Shown here one piece after another: positions 15,412 through 24,098 of a DNA stretch of 64,000 bases. This stretch comes from Oscillospiraceae bacterium (GTDB lineage Bacteria; Bacillota; Clostridia; Oscillospirales; Ruminococcaceae), in contig JAFRTG010000007.1 of the NCBI GenBank assembly GCA_017427265.1, positions 62,001-126,000 on the forward strand, written 5' to 3'. Under the pieces are notes generated by a model. It saw only the letters and a list, made by a program, of their open reading frames with translations. It was not told the DNA's origin and did no database searches. Position numbers and translations under genes: made by a program. Position 1 is the first letter of the stretch. Every line of letters begins with the position of its first letter.

Positions 15412-17646
15412 TCAGTCCTCAGTCTGCTTTTTCCGCTTGCGGTATTCGGTCGGTGTGATGCCGACAATTTTCTTGAACTGATGCATAAAATGGACATAAT
15501 TGCTGTATCCGCTCTGGTCTGCGATACAGGCAATGCTGTAATCCGTGCTGGAAAGCAGCCGCTTGGAAAGCTCAATCCGGCTGTTGATGACATCCTGTGT
15601 GAAGCTGATGCCGAAGCAGCGTGTATACAGCTTCTGAAAGTATCCGCGGCTGAGAATCAGGTCTCGGCACATCGAATCTATGCTCCAGTCCTCCTGCGGA
15701 TTGCTGTAAATGCGTTCCCGCAGATTGACAAATTCGCGGTAATAGGGCGAAGCCTTCTCGTTCTGGCGGGACGCACGGCTCTCTTCAATCTTCTCGGTCA
15801 CCATCGCAGTGATATCCTCAAGTGTCATGTCGGGGCCGATATGATCGCAGAAATAGCCGAAGCTGGCTGTGATCTTATAGGGCTTGAGCGAGCTCTGGTT
15901 GTAGTGCTCCAGATAGCCGGAGATTGCATACACAAGCCGCTGACAGGCGTCCTCCTCATAGTCCTGATAGCCGATGATTGAGAATTCAGCATCTTCAATG
16001 CGTGCACAGCGCTCATAAGTTGTACAGCTGTTGTTCATCGCATTGGCAAGCACCGTCACGGCGCTGTCGCCCTCGGAATGACCGTATGTCTCATTGACCT
16101 GCCGCAGCGAGTCGAAGCTCGCATAGAGCAGCAGGAACCGTCGGTGCTCATTTTTTGCAGCCTCAAAGCATTCGCGTGAGAATTTCTGATATCCCTCATA
16201 ATTATACAGACCGGTCAGCGTATCACGGATCGACGAGAGATAAATACGGTTATTAAACCGCTTGAGGTACGTCTGCATCCGGACAAATTCCAGCGCCGTA
16301 TTGACAACAGAAAGCCACTCGCAATAGAGCGGGTCATAGGAATCCAGCCGTTCGCCGTAGCTGAATGCTGCAACACCGAAGAACCGGTCATCATGATGCA
16401 GCGGCGAGAAGAAGTACGCTGCCGGATGGTCGCGCTCTTCATGCAGACGCGGCAGCATCTTGGCAGTCGGAAACGGCTTGGTCACAATGCCGCCGTTCGG
16501 CTCATCAAACATTTTGAGCAGCATATGCTTCGGGAAGCCCTCTCTGCGGTATTCCGCAGGATTTTCGAGCGCGCCGCCGCCCTCCCAGTCCTCACACAGA
16601 CAGAGGAAAAACTCCGCAACATCACGAATCAGGTAAATATGATTGCGAATAGATTTCATCAGATCGTCGAGCGTTTCCTGCAGTGTCATCTGAATGCTCA
16701 TATTGCTGGAACGGTACATCGTGCGGAATAAATCCAGCCGCTCCTCCACGCGGATCTGATGCTTGAGATAGTCCATGTCCACACCGCAGGTACAGCTCTG
16801 GCCGGTGATGACCTCTGTCCGCTCACACTGCGTCAGCGCACAGGTCTCGCCGGTCATCATCTGATAGAGCTTTGCAACACCGTGCACACCGAGCCGGAAG
16901 TTTTTCCGCACAAAGCTCGTCAGCGGAATCACGCTGCGCGTCTCGGAAAGCGATGCGTCATAGCCGGTAATCATGATATCCTCAGGAATCCGGATATTGC
17001 TTTCGATCAGCTCGTGACAAAGCGCTTTTGCCATCGGGTCATTGCCGCAGACAATACCCTGCGGCCTCGGACGGGTACCGTCGATGATCTCCCGCGCGAG
17101 CTTCTGCGCAGAAGAATACCAGTAATCGCCGTAAATGAGGTTTTCCGGCGGAACCGGAATCCCGGCATCTGCCATTGCATCACAGAAGCCCTGCAGACGC
17201 TGCTCTGAGGTATAGTGTCCCTTGAAACCGGTCAGACAGATGAGATCTCTGAGACCGTGCTCTTTAATCAGGTGGTTTGTGATCGTGTAGAAGCTGCTGC
17301 GGTCATCCATCATCAGATACGGGAACGGACCTGTGTTGTCGTCCAGCACCAGAACCGGAATCTTCTGCTCCATCAGAATGGCATCCAGAATTTCGCGCTC
17401 CTCTTTCGCGCGGATGGAATCACGCAGATACAAAATGCCGTCGAAAGAAGGAAAATGAATATAATTAAACAGATTGAACTCTGATTTCTGATGCGGTGTC
17501 ATCTCCGGCAGATTTGTAATGCAGGAGAAAATTGCAACATCCATATCCAGCGAAAAAGCCTGAGAGGTTATTCCCTTGACAAGCCTGCGCTGCATGAGCA
17601 ATTCTGTCTCACAGACAATCACCCCGATCAGCAGACGTTTTTTCAT
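15412..17646 (-). CDS. Regulator: LacI-type ligand domain, GGDEF-like domain, AraC-type HTH
   Basis: 744 residues from the ATG at 17646 (AAGGAGG 6 nt upstream; an earlier in-frame ATG lies inside the promoter). Residues about 1-280 are a LacI/GalR-like periplasmic-binding fold without the usual N-terminal HTH (MKKRLLIGVIV..., DGILYLRDS, PQGIVCGNDPMAKAL, DIMITGYDAS). A middle region resembles a sensory linker. Residues about 474-640 are a diguanylate-cyclase-like fold beginning DTLTGLYNYEGY, but the active-site loop reads RIEDAEF in place of GG[DE]EF, so catalysis is unlikely. Residues about 644-744 are two AraC HTH motifs ending SGYSNYVHFMHQFKKIVGITPTEYRK. Probably a sugar-responsive activator; no transporter adjoins it. 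Confidence 0.88.
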   Translation of the reverse strand: MKKRLLIGVIVCETELLMQRRLVKGITSQAFSLDMDVAIFSCITNLPEMTPHQKSEFNLFNYIHFPSFDGILYLRDSIRAKEEREILDAILMEQKIPVLVLDDNTGPFPYLMMDDRSSFYTITNHLIKEHGLRDLICLTGFKGHYTSEQRLQGFCDAMADAGIPVPPENLIYGDYWYSSAQKLAREIIDGTRPRPQGIVCGNDPMAKALCHELIESNIRIPEDIMITGYDASLSETRSVIPLTSFVRKNFRLGVHGVAKLYQMMTGETCALTQCERTEVITGQSCTCGVDMDYLKHQIRVEERLDLFRTMYRSSNMSIQMTLQETLDDLMKSIRNHIYLIRDVAEFFLCLCEDWEGGGALENPAEYRREGFPKHMLLKMFDEPNGGIVTKPFPTAKMLPRLHEERDHPAAYFFSPLHHDDRFFGVAAFSYGERLDSYDPLYCEWLSVVNTALEFVRMQTYLKRFNNRIYLSSIRDTLTGLYNYEGYQKFSRECFEAAKNEHRRFLLLYASFDSLRQVNETYGHSEGDSAVTVLANAMNNSCTTYERCARIEDAEFSIIGYQDYEEDACQRLVYAISGYLEHYNQSSLKPYKITASFGYFCDHIGPDMTLEDITAMVTEKIEESRASRQNEKASPYYREFVNLRERIYSNPQEDWSIDSMCRDLILSRGYFQKLYTRCFGISFTQDVINSRIELSKRLLSSTDYSIACIADQSGYSNYVHFMHQFKKIVGITPTEYRKRKKQTED

Positions 17647-17686
17647 ATACGTCCTCCTTCCGGAAAAGTGGTTACGATTCAACAAC

Positions 17687-17715
17687 AGTATAACACAAAA
17701 AGACAGTTGTGTCAA
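17687..17715 (-). promoter_or_regulatory. Promoter of the AraC-type regulator, with a dyad in the spacer
   Basis: TTGACA (17715-17710), 17-nt spacer, TATACT (17692-17687). An ACACAA...TTGTGT inverted repeat spans the -35 edge and the spacer (about 17693-17713), which could be an autoregulatory operator. Confidence 0.75.
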
Positions 17716-17773
17716 GGCGTTCCCCTAATTTTTTCTGAAAAACCGGTCAAACAGGAACAAATTGACCGGATAC

Positions 17774-17811
17774 AAAAAAACAAAAGCCGGAGCGCTTCAA
17801 GCACTCCGGCT
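17774..17811 (-). terminator. Terminator of thrH
   Basis: Stem 17785-17792 with 17804-17811 (extended by partial pairing in the loop), followed on the minus strand by TTTTGTTTTTTTG. Confidence 0.9.
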
Positions 17812-17823
17812 CGGAATCCGGTC

Positions 17824-18426
17824 TCAAACCATTGCGGCCTTGATGGCTGCAAGCAGCTCGTCATATGTCTCATATGCCGGCAGCTGCGGATAATCCTTTT
17901 TGATCTGCTCGGTGCTGCGGAACAGGAAGCCTGCCTTGCTCGCAAGAATCATGCCGAGGTCATTGAAGCTGTCACCGCTGGCGATTGTTTCAAAACCGAT
18001 GGACTGCAGCGCCTTGACCGTTGTCAGCTTGGACTTTTCGCAGCGCATCTTGTAGCCGGTGATTGTTCCGTCCTCTGCGACCTCCAGCGAGTTGCAGAAG
18101 ATCGTCGGCCAGCCGAGCTTTTCCATCAGCGGCGTTGCAAACTGCGAGAAAGTATCGCTGATGATGATAACCTGACCGATCGCACGCAGCGAATCGAGGA
18201 ATTCTCTTGCGCCCGGCATCGGGTCGATCTTTGCAATCGTTTCCTGAATCTCCTTCAGGCCGAGGCCGTGCTCTTTCAGGATCGCAAGACGGTATTTCAT
18301 CAGCTTATCGTAATCCGGCTCGTCTCTGGTTGTTTTTCTCAGCTCCGGGATGCCGCTGGCCTCCGCAAATGCAATCCAGATTTCAGGGACAAGTACGCCC
18401 TCCAGATCAAGACAGGTAATATACAT
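17824..18426 (-). CDS. thrH: Phosphoserine phosphatase / homoserine phosphotransferase (ThrH-like)
   Basis: 200 residues. HAD-family motif I is CLDLEGVLVPEIW, matching the ThrH variant (DLEG in place of DxDxT); motif II is IISDTFSQF; motif III/IV is ASGDSFNDLGMI. It dephosphorylates phosphoserine and can transfer phosphate to homoserine, linking serine and threonine synthesis. Start at 18426 (MYITCLDLEG) is chosen because AAGGAG lies 7 nt upstream, whereas the ATG six bases earlier touches the site. Single-gene unit with its own promoter and terminator. Confidence 0.9.
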   Translation of the reverse strand: MYITCLDLEGVLVPEIWIAFAEASGIPELRKTTRDEPDYDKLMKYRLAILKEHGLGLKEIQETIAKIDPMPGAREFLDSLRAIGQVIIISDTFSQFATPLMEKLGWPTIFCNSLEVAEDGTITGYKMRCEKSKLTTVKALQSIGFETIASGDSFNDLGMILASKAGFLFRSTEQIKKDYPQLPAYETYDELLAAIKAAMV

Positions 18427-18479
18427 AATCATTCTCCTTATTCGGTAATCTCTCCGCAACACAGTGCGGAACCGATATC

Positions 18480-18508
18480 ATTATAGCATATTAGGCCAGA
18501 AAATGCAA
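18480..18508 (-). promoter_or_regulatory. Promoter of thrH
   Basis: TTGCAT (18508-18503), 17-nt spacer, TATAAT (18485-18480). Confidence 0.8.
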
Positions 18509-18609
18509 GCAGAAAGCAGCAAACTATTTTTTTGAGATGCGTTTCGGAGGGCAGTCCGGTTTGCAGATGCAGATTCTGTTTGTTCTCTGTGCAGAATTTC
18601 GCTTCGCAG

Positions 18610-18638
18610 TTGACAAATTCAGTCAAATGTGCTATAAT
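18610..18638 (+). promoter_or_regulatory. Promoter of the zinc-ribbon-ispD-ispF operon
   Basis: TTGACA (18610-18615), 17-nt spacer, TATAAT (18633-18638). Confidence 0.88.
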
Positions 18639-18682
18639 ATTAGTAACGCTTTACGGGCGTACTTGTAAAGGAGGAAAAAATT

Positions 18683-19279
18683 ATGGCAATCGAATTTTTT
18701 GATAGACTGACTGCTTCTGTTTCCAAGACTGCAAAGCAGGTTTCCGACAACGCAAAATCCCTTGCTGACAAGAACCGCGTCCGCAAGGATATTGCTGCAA
18801 TGGAAAATGAAATCCGCAACCGCTTCCGTGATATCGGCGAAAAGTATTTCACCGAGACACAGGGCAGCCCCGCACCGGAATATGCAGAGATGTTCGCTGC
18901 AATCAATGAACTTCAGGCCAACCTGAACGCTAAGCAGCATGAGCTGGAAGCACTTGACGGCACCATGACCTGTGCTGAGTGCGGCCGCCCGATACTGCTC
19001 GGCTCCAAGTTCTGCCCGAACTGCGGTGCAACGGCACCGGTTCCGGCTGCTCCGCCGGCACCTGCTCCGATTCATCCGATCTGTCCGTTCTGCGGTCAGC
19101 CTCTGGCACCGGATGCGGCATTCTGTGCGTCCTGCGGCAACAAGCTGCCTGAGCAGCCTCAGACACCGCCTGCACCTGCTGCACCGGTCTCCAATGTCTG
19201 CCCGAACTGCGGCGAGGTTCTTGCACCGGATGCACTCTTCTGCGCAGTCTGCGGAACCAAGGCACCGGGTGTTGACTGA
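18683..19279 (+). CDS. Coiled-coil protein with three zinc ribbons
   Basis: 198 residues. Residues about 1-90 are helical and charged, with heptad-like spacing (KQVSDNAKSLADKNRVRKDIAAMENEIRNRF). Three CxxC...CxxC ribbons follow, separated by Pro/Ala linkers: CAECGRPI...CPNCG, CPFCGQPLAPDAAFCASCG and CPNCGEVLAPDALFCAVCG. AAAGGAGG precedes the start. No enzymatic motif is present; such proteins are usually scaffolds of unknown role. It is co-transcribed with ispD, whose ATG lies 3 nt after its stop, but the link to isoprenoid synthesis is not understood. Confidence 0.85.
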   Translation: MAIEFFDRLTASVSKTAKQVSDNAKSLADKNRVRKDIAAMENEIRNRFRDIGEKYFTETQGSPAPEYAEMFAAINELQANLNAKQHELEALDGTMTCAECGRPILLGSKFCPNCGATAPVPAAPPAPAPIHPICPFCGQPLAPDAAFCASCGNKLPEQPQTPPAPAAPVSNVCPNCGEVLAPDALFCAVCGTKAPGVD

Positions 19280-19282
19280 TTG

Positions 19283-19981
19283 ATGCAAGTTGATACAGCC
19301 GCCCTTCTGGTATGCGCGGGAAACGCTGCCAGAATGGGCGGCATACACAAAATTCTGCATCCGCTTGGATGCTCCGGCGTATTACAAACTGGGCTCCGCC
19401 GCTTTTGCAGCTGCGAAAGTATTGCGGAGCTCATTGTTGTTTGCCGTGAACAGGATCTTCCGGAATACCGCGCAGTGCTTGACGCAGAGCAGTTCCCGCT
19501 GCCTGTGAAGCTGACCGTCGGCGGCAGCACACGGCAGGAAAGCGTCCGGAACGGTGTTTCGGCAGTCTCAGAGCAGTGCGAATATATTGCGATTCATGAC
19601 GGTGCGCGGCCGCTCATACTGCCTGCTGACATCGAGCGTGTCATCGCAGATGCCCGCAGAACCGGTGCTGCATCGCTCGGTGTTCCGGTCAAGGATACGG
19701 TCAAGATTGTCGGCAGCGGCATCATACTGGATACGCCTGACCGCTCCGCACTTTATCTGACGCAGACACCGCAGGTATTCCGCCGCACGATCTACGCAGA
19801 AGCGATGGAACTCGCAGCCGCACAGGGCAGGGATTATACCGACGACTGCCAGCTTGTTGAGGCACTCGGCCGGCAGGTCACAATGACAACCGGCTCCTAT
19901 TCCAATATCAAGCTGACAACGCCGGAGGATTTTGCAATCGCAGAGGCTCTGCTGCGGGAACAGCAAAAGGAGGAACTCTGA
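19283..19981 (+). CDS. ispD: 2-C-methyl-D-erythritol 4-phosphate cytidylyltransferase
   Basis: 232 residues from the ATG at 19283 (an in-frame TTG directly precedes it). Nucleotidyltransferase motifs: ALLVCAGNAARMGG (CTP-binding loop, with CAGNAARM in place of the common AAGxGxRM), IHDGARPL, VPVKDTVK and LTQTPQVF, then NIKLTTPEDFAIAE. It makes CDP-methylerythritol in the non-mevalonate pathway. No strong ribosome site; translation is probably coupled to the zinc-ribbon gene. The ispF start follows its stop immediately. Confidence 0.93.
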   Translation: MQVDTAALLVCAGNAARMGGIHKILHPLGCSGVLQTGLRRFCSCESIAELIVVCREQDLPEYRAVLDAEQFPLPVKLTVGGSTRQESVRNGVSAVSEQCEYIAIHDGARPLILPADIERVIADARRTGAASLGVPVKDTVKIVGSGIILDTPDRSALYLTQTPQVFRRTIYAEAMELAAAQGRDYTDDCQLVEALGRQVTMTTGSYSNIKLTTPEDFAIAEALLREQQKEEL

Positions 19982-20503
19982 ATGGCAGATATCCGCATCG
20001 GCCACGGCTATGATGTGCACCGTCTGGCTGAAAACAGAAAACTGATTATCGGCGGCGTGGAGATTCCGCACAAGCTGGGGCTGCTCGGTCATTCCGATGC
20101 CGATGTGCTGACACATGCTGTTATGGATGCAATGCTCGGTGCGCTGGCGCTCGGCGACATCGGAAAGCATTTTCCGGATACGGACGAACGCTATGCAGGC
20201 GCGGACAGCATTCAGCTGCTGCGTTTTGTCACCGGCATGATCCGGCAGGAGGGCTGGGAGCTCGGCAATCTGGACGCGACTGTTCTTGCACAGGCGCCGA
20301 AGCTGGCACCGCATATTCCGAAGATGCGGCAAATCCTCAGCGAGGCAATCGGCTGTGATGTCAGTCAGGTCAGCGTCAAGGCGACGACCGAGGAAAAGCT
20401 CGGATTCACCGGAAACGAAGAAGGCATCGCGGCGCACTGTGTTGTCCTGCTGCAGCGGCGACCGCAGCGCGGATTCTCCGCGGGAAGAGTCATTCCGCTT
20501 TGA
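19982..20503 (+). CDS. ispF: 2-C-methyl-D-erythritol 2,4-cyclodiphosphate synthase
   Basis: 173 residues. [11 protein letters not shown] carries zinc ligands Asp11 and His13 and LGHSDADVL the third His; [19 protein letters not shown] and [20 protein letters not shown] complete the family. It cyclises CDP-methylerythritol 2-phosphate. AAAGGAGG lies in the end of ispD, which stops right before the ATG. About 13 extra C-terminal residues ([15 protein letters not shown]) extend past the usual end. A Dxs-like gene of the same pathway lies at 25571-27316 on the other strand. Confidence 0.95.
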   Translation: MADIRIGHGYDVHRLAENRKLIIGGVEIPHKLGLLGHSDADVLTHAVMDAMLGALALGDIGKHFPDTDERYAGADSIQLLRFVTGMIRQEGWELGNLDATVLAQAPKLAPHIPKMRQILSEAIGCDVSQVSVKATTEEKLGFTGNEEGIAAHCVVLLQRRPQRGFSAGRVIPL

Positions 20504-20585
20504 GATCAAGGTATCGCTTCGCACTTCTTTCTGATTCTGAATTCCGGAAAGCGAAAGCCTCTATAATCAATTTTATATGCAAAGT

Positions 20586-20613
20586 AAGCCGCCTGTTTTT
20601 CAGGCGGCTTTTG
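20586..20613 (+). terminator. Terminator after ispF
   Basis: 10-bp stem (20586-20595 with 20601-20610), T-rich loop and TTT tail. Confidence 0.88.
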
Positions 20614-20624
20614 TGCCATATGCA

Positions 20625-20678
20625 GAAAAAAAGCAGAGGGCAACAGAATTATAATCTGCTGTCCCCTGCTTTTTTTTG
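20625..20678. terminator. Bidirectional terminator, likely end of the MerR operon
   Basis: Poly-A, a GCAGAGGG...CCCCTGC stem and poly-T, so it can act on both strands. It lies just after the minus-strand remnant gene. Confidence 0.8.
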
Positions 20679-20702
20679 ATTTTCGGCGCGAACCGTCAGA
20701 AA

Positions 20703-21152
20703 TCACTTCAAAATTCCGTAGTAATTCTGCTGATCCATCCATTCAACGAACTGTATCACAGCTTCATCGTTCAGATACTTGTTCGACTCGCCGCTGACAC
20801 AGAGCTGAATCTGCCGGTATTCACCGTCATCCTGTTTCAGCAGAAGATACAGATACCATTTGCCGATATCATCAACCGGCTCTTCATATTCTGTCATTTC
20901 CAGACCGTCAAGCGCATCTGCGTGCTCAAAAAAGCGATACATCCGGTAGAGATCATCCTGCGAAACAGAAGGTGCTTCCTCTGCATTCTCTACAAGCTGC
21001 TGCAGCTGCGTTTGCCAGTCTTTGCGGCGTTCATGCTCGGAATCATAAATGGCATCCGAAGCATCAGGCATTCTGCCGTCTGTCGTCAGAACTGTCGCCT
21101 CTGTAAAATACGGAGAATCAGAAAATACTTCATCAGTAATCAGAAAGAGCAT
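20703..21152 (-). CDS. Acidic protein of unknown function, possibly part of a broken gene
   Basis: 149 residues, not recognised. Acidic, with aromatic-rich C-terminal part (GKWYLYLLLKQDDGEYRQIQLCVSGESNKYLN). The ATG at 21152 has only AGGA 3-4 nt upstream, which is weak. The same frame stays open upstream for a long way (SDSAESCAPPDQE precedes the Met), overlapping the CnaB-like remnant that ends at 21140 in another frame. It may therefore be the C-terminal half of one larger gene broken by a frameshift, or a separate poorly initiated gene. Confidence 0.45.
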   Translation of the reverse strand: MLFLITDEVFSDSPYFTEATVLTTDGRMPDASDAIYDSEHERRKDWQTQLQQLVENAEEAPSVSQDDLYRMYRFFEHADALDGLEMTEYEEPVDDIGKWYLYLLLKQDDGEYRQIQLCVSGESNKYLNDEAVIQFVEWMDQQNYYGILK

Positions 21153-21523
21153 TTCCTGATCCGGCGGGGCACAGGACTCCGCAGAGTCAGAACAATACGA
21201 AGCTGATTCTGTTCCAGTGTTGTCGAAACTGTACCGTTCTGGTTTGCGATGACCTTGTTGCCGAGAATCTTGATCGGGAACGATGAGGTGAGATATCTGC
21301 TGCCGGTCACGCCGGTTCTGTTATCAACAGTATAGATCGTGTAATAGCCTGCATCAAGTGCCTCAGTCAGGTAAGCGCCGTTTGCATCTGTTGTCAGCAT
21401 GCAGACAGGATCGGATGTCGGTTCCGTGATGCCGATGCGGATATTCTTGTAGATATACAGATAGCCGTCGCCGCTCAGCTTTTCCAGTCTGACAAAAGCA
21501 TCTGCAAGCAGTGCATTGTTCCT
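21140..21523 (-). pseudogene. CnaB/prealbumin-like domain remnant without a start codon
   Basis: An open frame of about 127 codons whose conserved part (AFVRLEKLSGDGYLYIY, CMLTTDANGAYLTEALDAGYYTIYT) resembles CnaB/prealbumin-like beta-sandwich repeats. It opens after a TGA at 21526-21524 and has no ATG, GTG or TTG before residue 42. A good GAAGGA plus ATG (about 21513) just upstream is in another frame, as if a base had been lost. It lies 5 nt after the stop of the Gfo/Idh-AKR fusion. Probably a decayed secreted or lipoprotein gene. Confidence 0.55.
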
Positions 21524-21528
21524 TCACC

Positions 21529-23382
21529 TTAAAACACATCAAACGCATCGGGATGCTCCCCTGACCAGCCGCGTTCCGACAGACAGGACAAATATGACAT
21601 ATCGTCTGCGGAGATCATAAAGCCGGATACAGCAAGATTTTCCTGCATCCGTTCCGCTGATGACGATTTCGGAATCACCGGTATCCCGCGCTGAATCAGA
21701 TAGCGAAGCAGAAGCTGCGCATTCGTACAGCCGTATTTTGCTGCAAGCCTTGTGATTTCCTCGTCACCAAGCAGTCTTGCGCGGCCGAGCGGGCTCCATG
21801 CCTGCGGCAGAATCCCCTGCTCCCGGAGATACGCGAGTGTGTATTCCTGCATATAACCTACATGCAGCTCCAGCTGATCGACCATCGGGCGGATCTTTGC
21901 CGTTTCCAGCAGCGGACGGATATGGTGCGGCAGGAAATTGGAAAGGCCGATTGCACGAACCTTCCCCTGTCCATAGAGTTCTTCCAGCACAGCCCATGAT
22001 TCCCGCACCTTTCCGAGCCATTCCGTATCGTCCGGATCACATTTCGGCCAGTGCAGCAGCAGCATATCGAGGTAATCGGTTTTCAGCTTCCGGCAGGATC
22101 CCGTAAATGAGGCAAGTGTCTGTTCCCTGCCGAAGTCCGTCGGCCAGACCTTGCTGCACAGAAACAAGTCACCGCGCGGAATGCCGGACTTTGCAACCGC
22201 TTCGCCGATCTCCGCCTCGTTCTGATACATCTTTGCGGTATCAATGTAGCGGTAACCCGCCCGGAGCGCTTCGGCGATTGTCTGCGCGCCGCTTTTCGTC
22301 GAAAGATAGGAACCGTAACCGACTGCCGGAATCGCCGTGCCGTTCGGCAGAATAAACGTCTCTCTCGCTTCGGTATATCCTGCAGCGTCAAGAATGCGGT
22401 CGAGCAGACGCATATTCCGGATTGAAAAATCCTCGCTGATATGCGGCGCAGCTTCTCCGCGGATACAGGCATTCATCTGCTCGATTTCCATGCAGTAATT
22501 TGAACCGGCCGTGACCGTTTCCGTGCGGGTAATCCGTTCGCCGCGTTCATTCCTGACCGTCACATCGAAGGACAGCGCACCCTCGCCGTTGTACTCGGCA
22601 GCGGAGCAAATATAGCCCTTGGAACCGTGGATAAAGAGGCGGTCGTAACGGTCGCAGGTATCAATGCCCAGCATCATGCCCGCATGGAACGATGCCCTCG
22701 CGCCGTTTTCAAATCCGATCAATACGGAAGCCATGTGGTCAACGCCCGTGCTGTCGAGCTCCGCATTTGCCTTGATATACTGCACGGGAGAATCCGTCAG
22801 GGACAGAATCATGGACGTACAGTAGCAGCCGACATCGTAGAGGCCGCCGCCGCCCTGCGCCTTGTGCAGCCGGAAATCTGACGAATAATCCTGCGTCAGA
22901 AAGGCCGTGTCAATATAATCAACCGCACCGATTACGCCGTCAGCAATGACCTGTTTCAGCTTTGTGATGAACGGGCTGTGCAGATACGCAAAGGCTTCCA
23001 TCAGAATCACGCCGTTTTCCTTCGCTGCCCGGAACATCCGGCGAAGCTCGGATTCATTCATTGCAATCGGCTTCTCGCAAAGCACATGCTTATGCGCGTT
23101 CAGGGCTTTGATGACCCATTCGCAGTGCAGATCATTTGGCAGCGGAATATAAACCGCTTCCACGTCCGGGTCAGCGAGCAGTGCATCATAACCCTGATAC
23201 GCCTTCTGAAACCCGAACCGTTCTTTGAACGACTCTGCCTTTTCAAGACTTCTGCCTGCGATTGCATAAAGCGTGCAGTCCTTTGCCTGCTGCATTCCGG
23301 GAACCGTACAGCCCGCTGCGATGCCGGCCGTTCCGAGCACGCCCCATTTGACAGGCTGCAGCCCGCTTTTATCTTGTTTCAT
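21529..23382 (-). CDS. Fusion of Gfo/Idh/MocA oxidoreductase and aldo/keto reductase
   Basis: 617 residues from the ATG at 23382 (AGGAGGT 10 nt upstream). Residues about 1-330 are a Gfo/Idh/MocA enzyme: WGVLGTAGIA nucleotide-binding loop, EAVYIPLPNDLH, HVLCEKPIA with the conserved Lys, GGGLYDVGCYC. Residues about 335-617 are a complete aldo/keto reductase: YIDTAKMYQNE (Asp and Tyr), CSKVW (Lys), LLLHWP (His), VRAIGLSNF, PVIPKSS. The join is uninterrupted. Two NAD(P)-dependent carbonyl or sugar reductases on one chain suggest sequential or substrate-sharing reactions. Last intact gene of the MerR-headed operon. Confidence 0.92.
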   Translation of the reverse strand: MKQDKSGLQPVKWGVLGTAGIAAGCTVPGMQQAKDCTLYAIAGRSLEKAESFKERFGFQKAYQGYDALLADPDVEAVYIPLPNDLHCEWVIKALNAHKHVLCEKPIAMNESELRRMFRAAKENGVILMEAFAYLHSPFITKLKQVIADGVIGAVDYIDTAFLTQDYSSDFRLHKAQGGGGLYDVGCYCTSMILSLTDSPVQYIKANAELDSTGVDHMASVLIGFENGARASFHAGMMLGIDTCDRYDRLFIHGSKGYICSAAEYNGEGALSFDVTVRNERGERITRTETVTAGSNYCMEIEQMNACIRGEAAPHISEDFSIRNMRLLDRILDAAGYTEARETFILPNGTAIPAVGYGSYLSTKSGAQTIAEALRAGYRYIDTAKMYQNEAEIGEAVAKSGIPRGDLFLCSKVWPTDFGREQTLASFTGSCRKLKTDYLDMLLLHWPKCDPDDTEWLGKVRESWAVLEELYGQGKVRAIGLSNFLPHHIRPLLETAKIRPMVDQLELHVGYMQEYTLAYLREQGILPQAWSPLGRARLLGDEEITRLAAKYGCTNAQLLLRYLIQRGIPVIPKSSSAERMQENLAVSGFMISADDMSYLSCLSERGWSGEHPDAFDVF

Positions 23383-23402
23383 CTTCGGACACCTCCTGTC
23401 CG

Positions 23403-24089
23403 TTATGCTTGCCGCAGCCGCTTTTTCAGGACATCGACAATCGCAAGATACAGATATCCCACAAGCAGCAGCGCGCAGAACAGAATCAGAATCCACCAGG
23501 CACACCCCATATACGGCAGTTCATCCGAAAAGCCGAATGCACCCGCCGGACTGCCCCAGTTGAGAAAGAAATACGGATAATTGTAGCCGGCCGCAAACTG
23601 CCAGCCTTTTACATAGCCGATGCCGGCATAGATCACATACAGAATCGGCGGAAGAATTACCCAGAATACATTGCGCTTTCTGATATTTCCGCTGATGCCG
23701 GTCATGAAATAATCCAGAATCGCTGCGGTCGGGACGATCACATGCGTCAGAATATTCTGCGGATTCCATGCGCCGGCGCTGAGTGTCGGTGCCAGCACAA
23801 AGCAAAACACCGCACCCGTCAGCGTGATAGACACCGTGCCGACAAATTTGATGATGTACCACAGATCGCTGACCGCTTTGCCGCGCAGCAGCTTGCCGAA
23901 TCCGACTGCGCAGATCAGCGCGATTGCAATGTTCGACTGGATCGTGAAATACATGAACACTGCCCGGCCGCCCATAAAGGAATTCCGGCCTGCATATGCA
24001 CTCAGGAACGTACCCAGCAGCGCGCAGAGCAACGTCACTGTTTTCAAGATGCCGGACAGCACTTTTTGTTTTGGTGAGAAAATATTCAT
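23403..24089 (-). CDS. Pr6Pr-family integral membrane protein
   Basis: 228 residues with six likely membrane helices. MYFTIQSNIA, a central THVIVPTAAILDYF and YNYPYFFLNW are typical of the Pr6Pr/FAR-17a-like family, in which the conserved Asn and His lie inside the membrane and resemble the androgen-induced fatty-acid-ester hydrolases of animals. The bacterial function is not established. The start lies 9 nt after the aldo/keto reductase stop, without a clear ribosome site, so coupling is likely. Confidence 0.8.
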   Translation of the reverse strand: MNIFSPKQKVLSGILKTVTLLCALLGTFLSAYAGRNSFMGGRAVFMYFTIQSNIAIALICAVGFGKLLRGKAVSDLWYIIKFVGTVSITLTGAVFCFVLAPTLSAGAWNPQNILTHVIVPTAAILDYFMTGISGNIRKRNVFWVILPPILYVIYAGIGYVKGWQFAAGYNYPYFFLNWGSPAGAFGFSDELPYMGCAWWILILFCALLLVGYLYLAIVDVLKKRLRQA

Positions 24090-24098
24090 AGCATCTGA

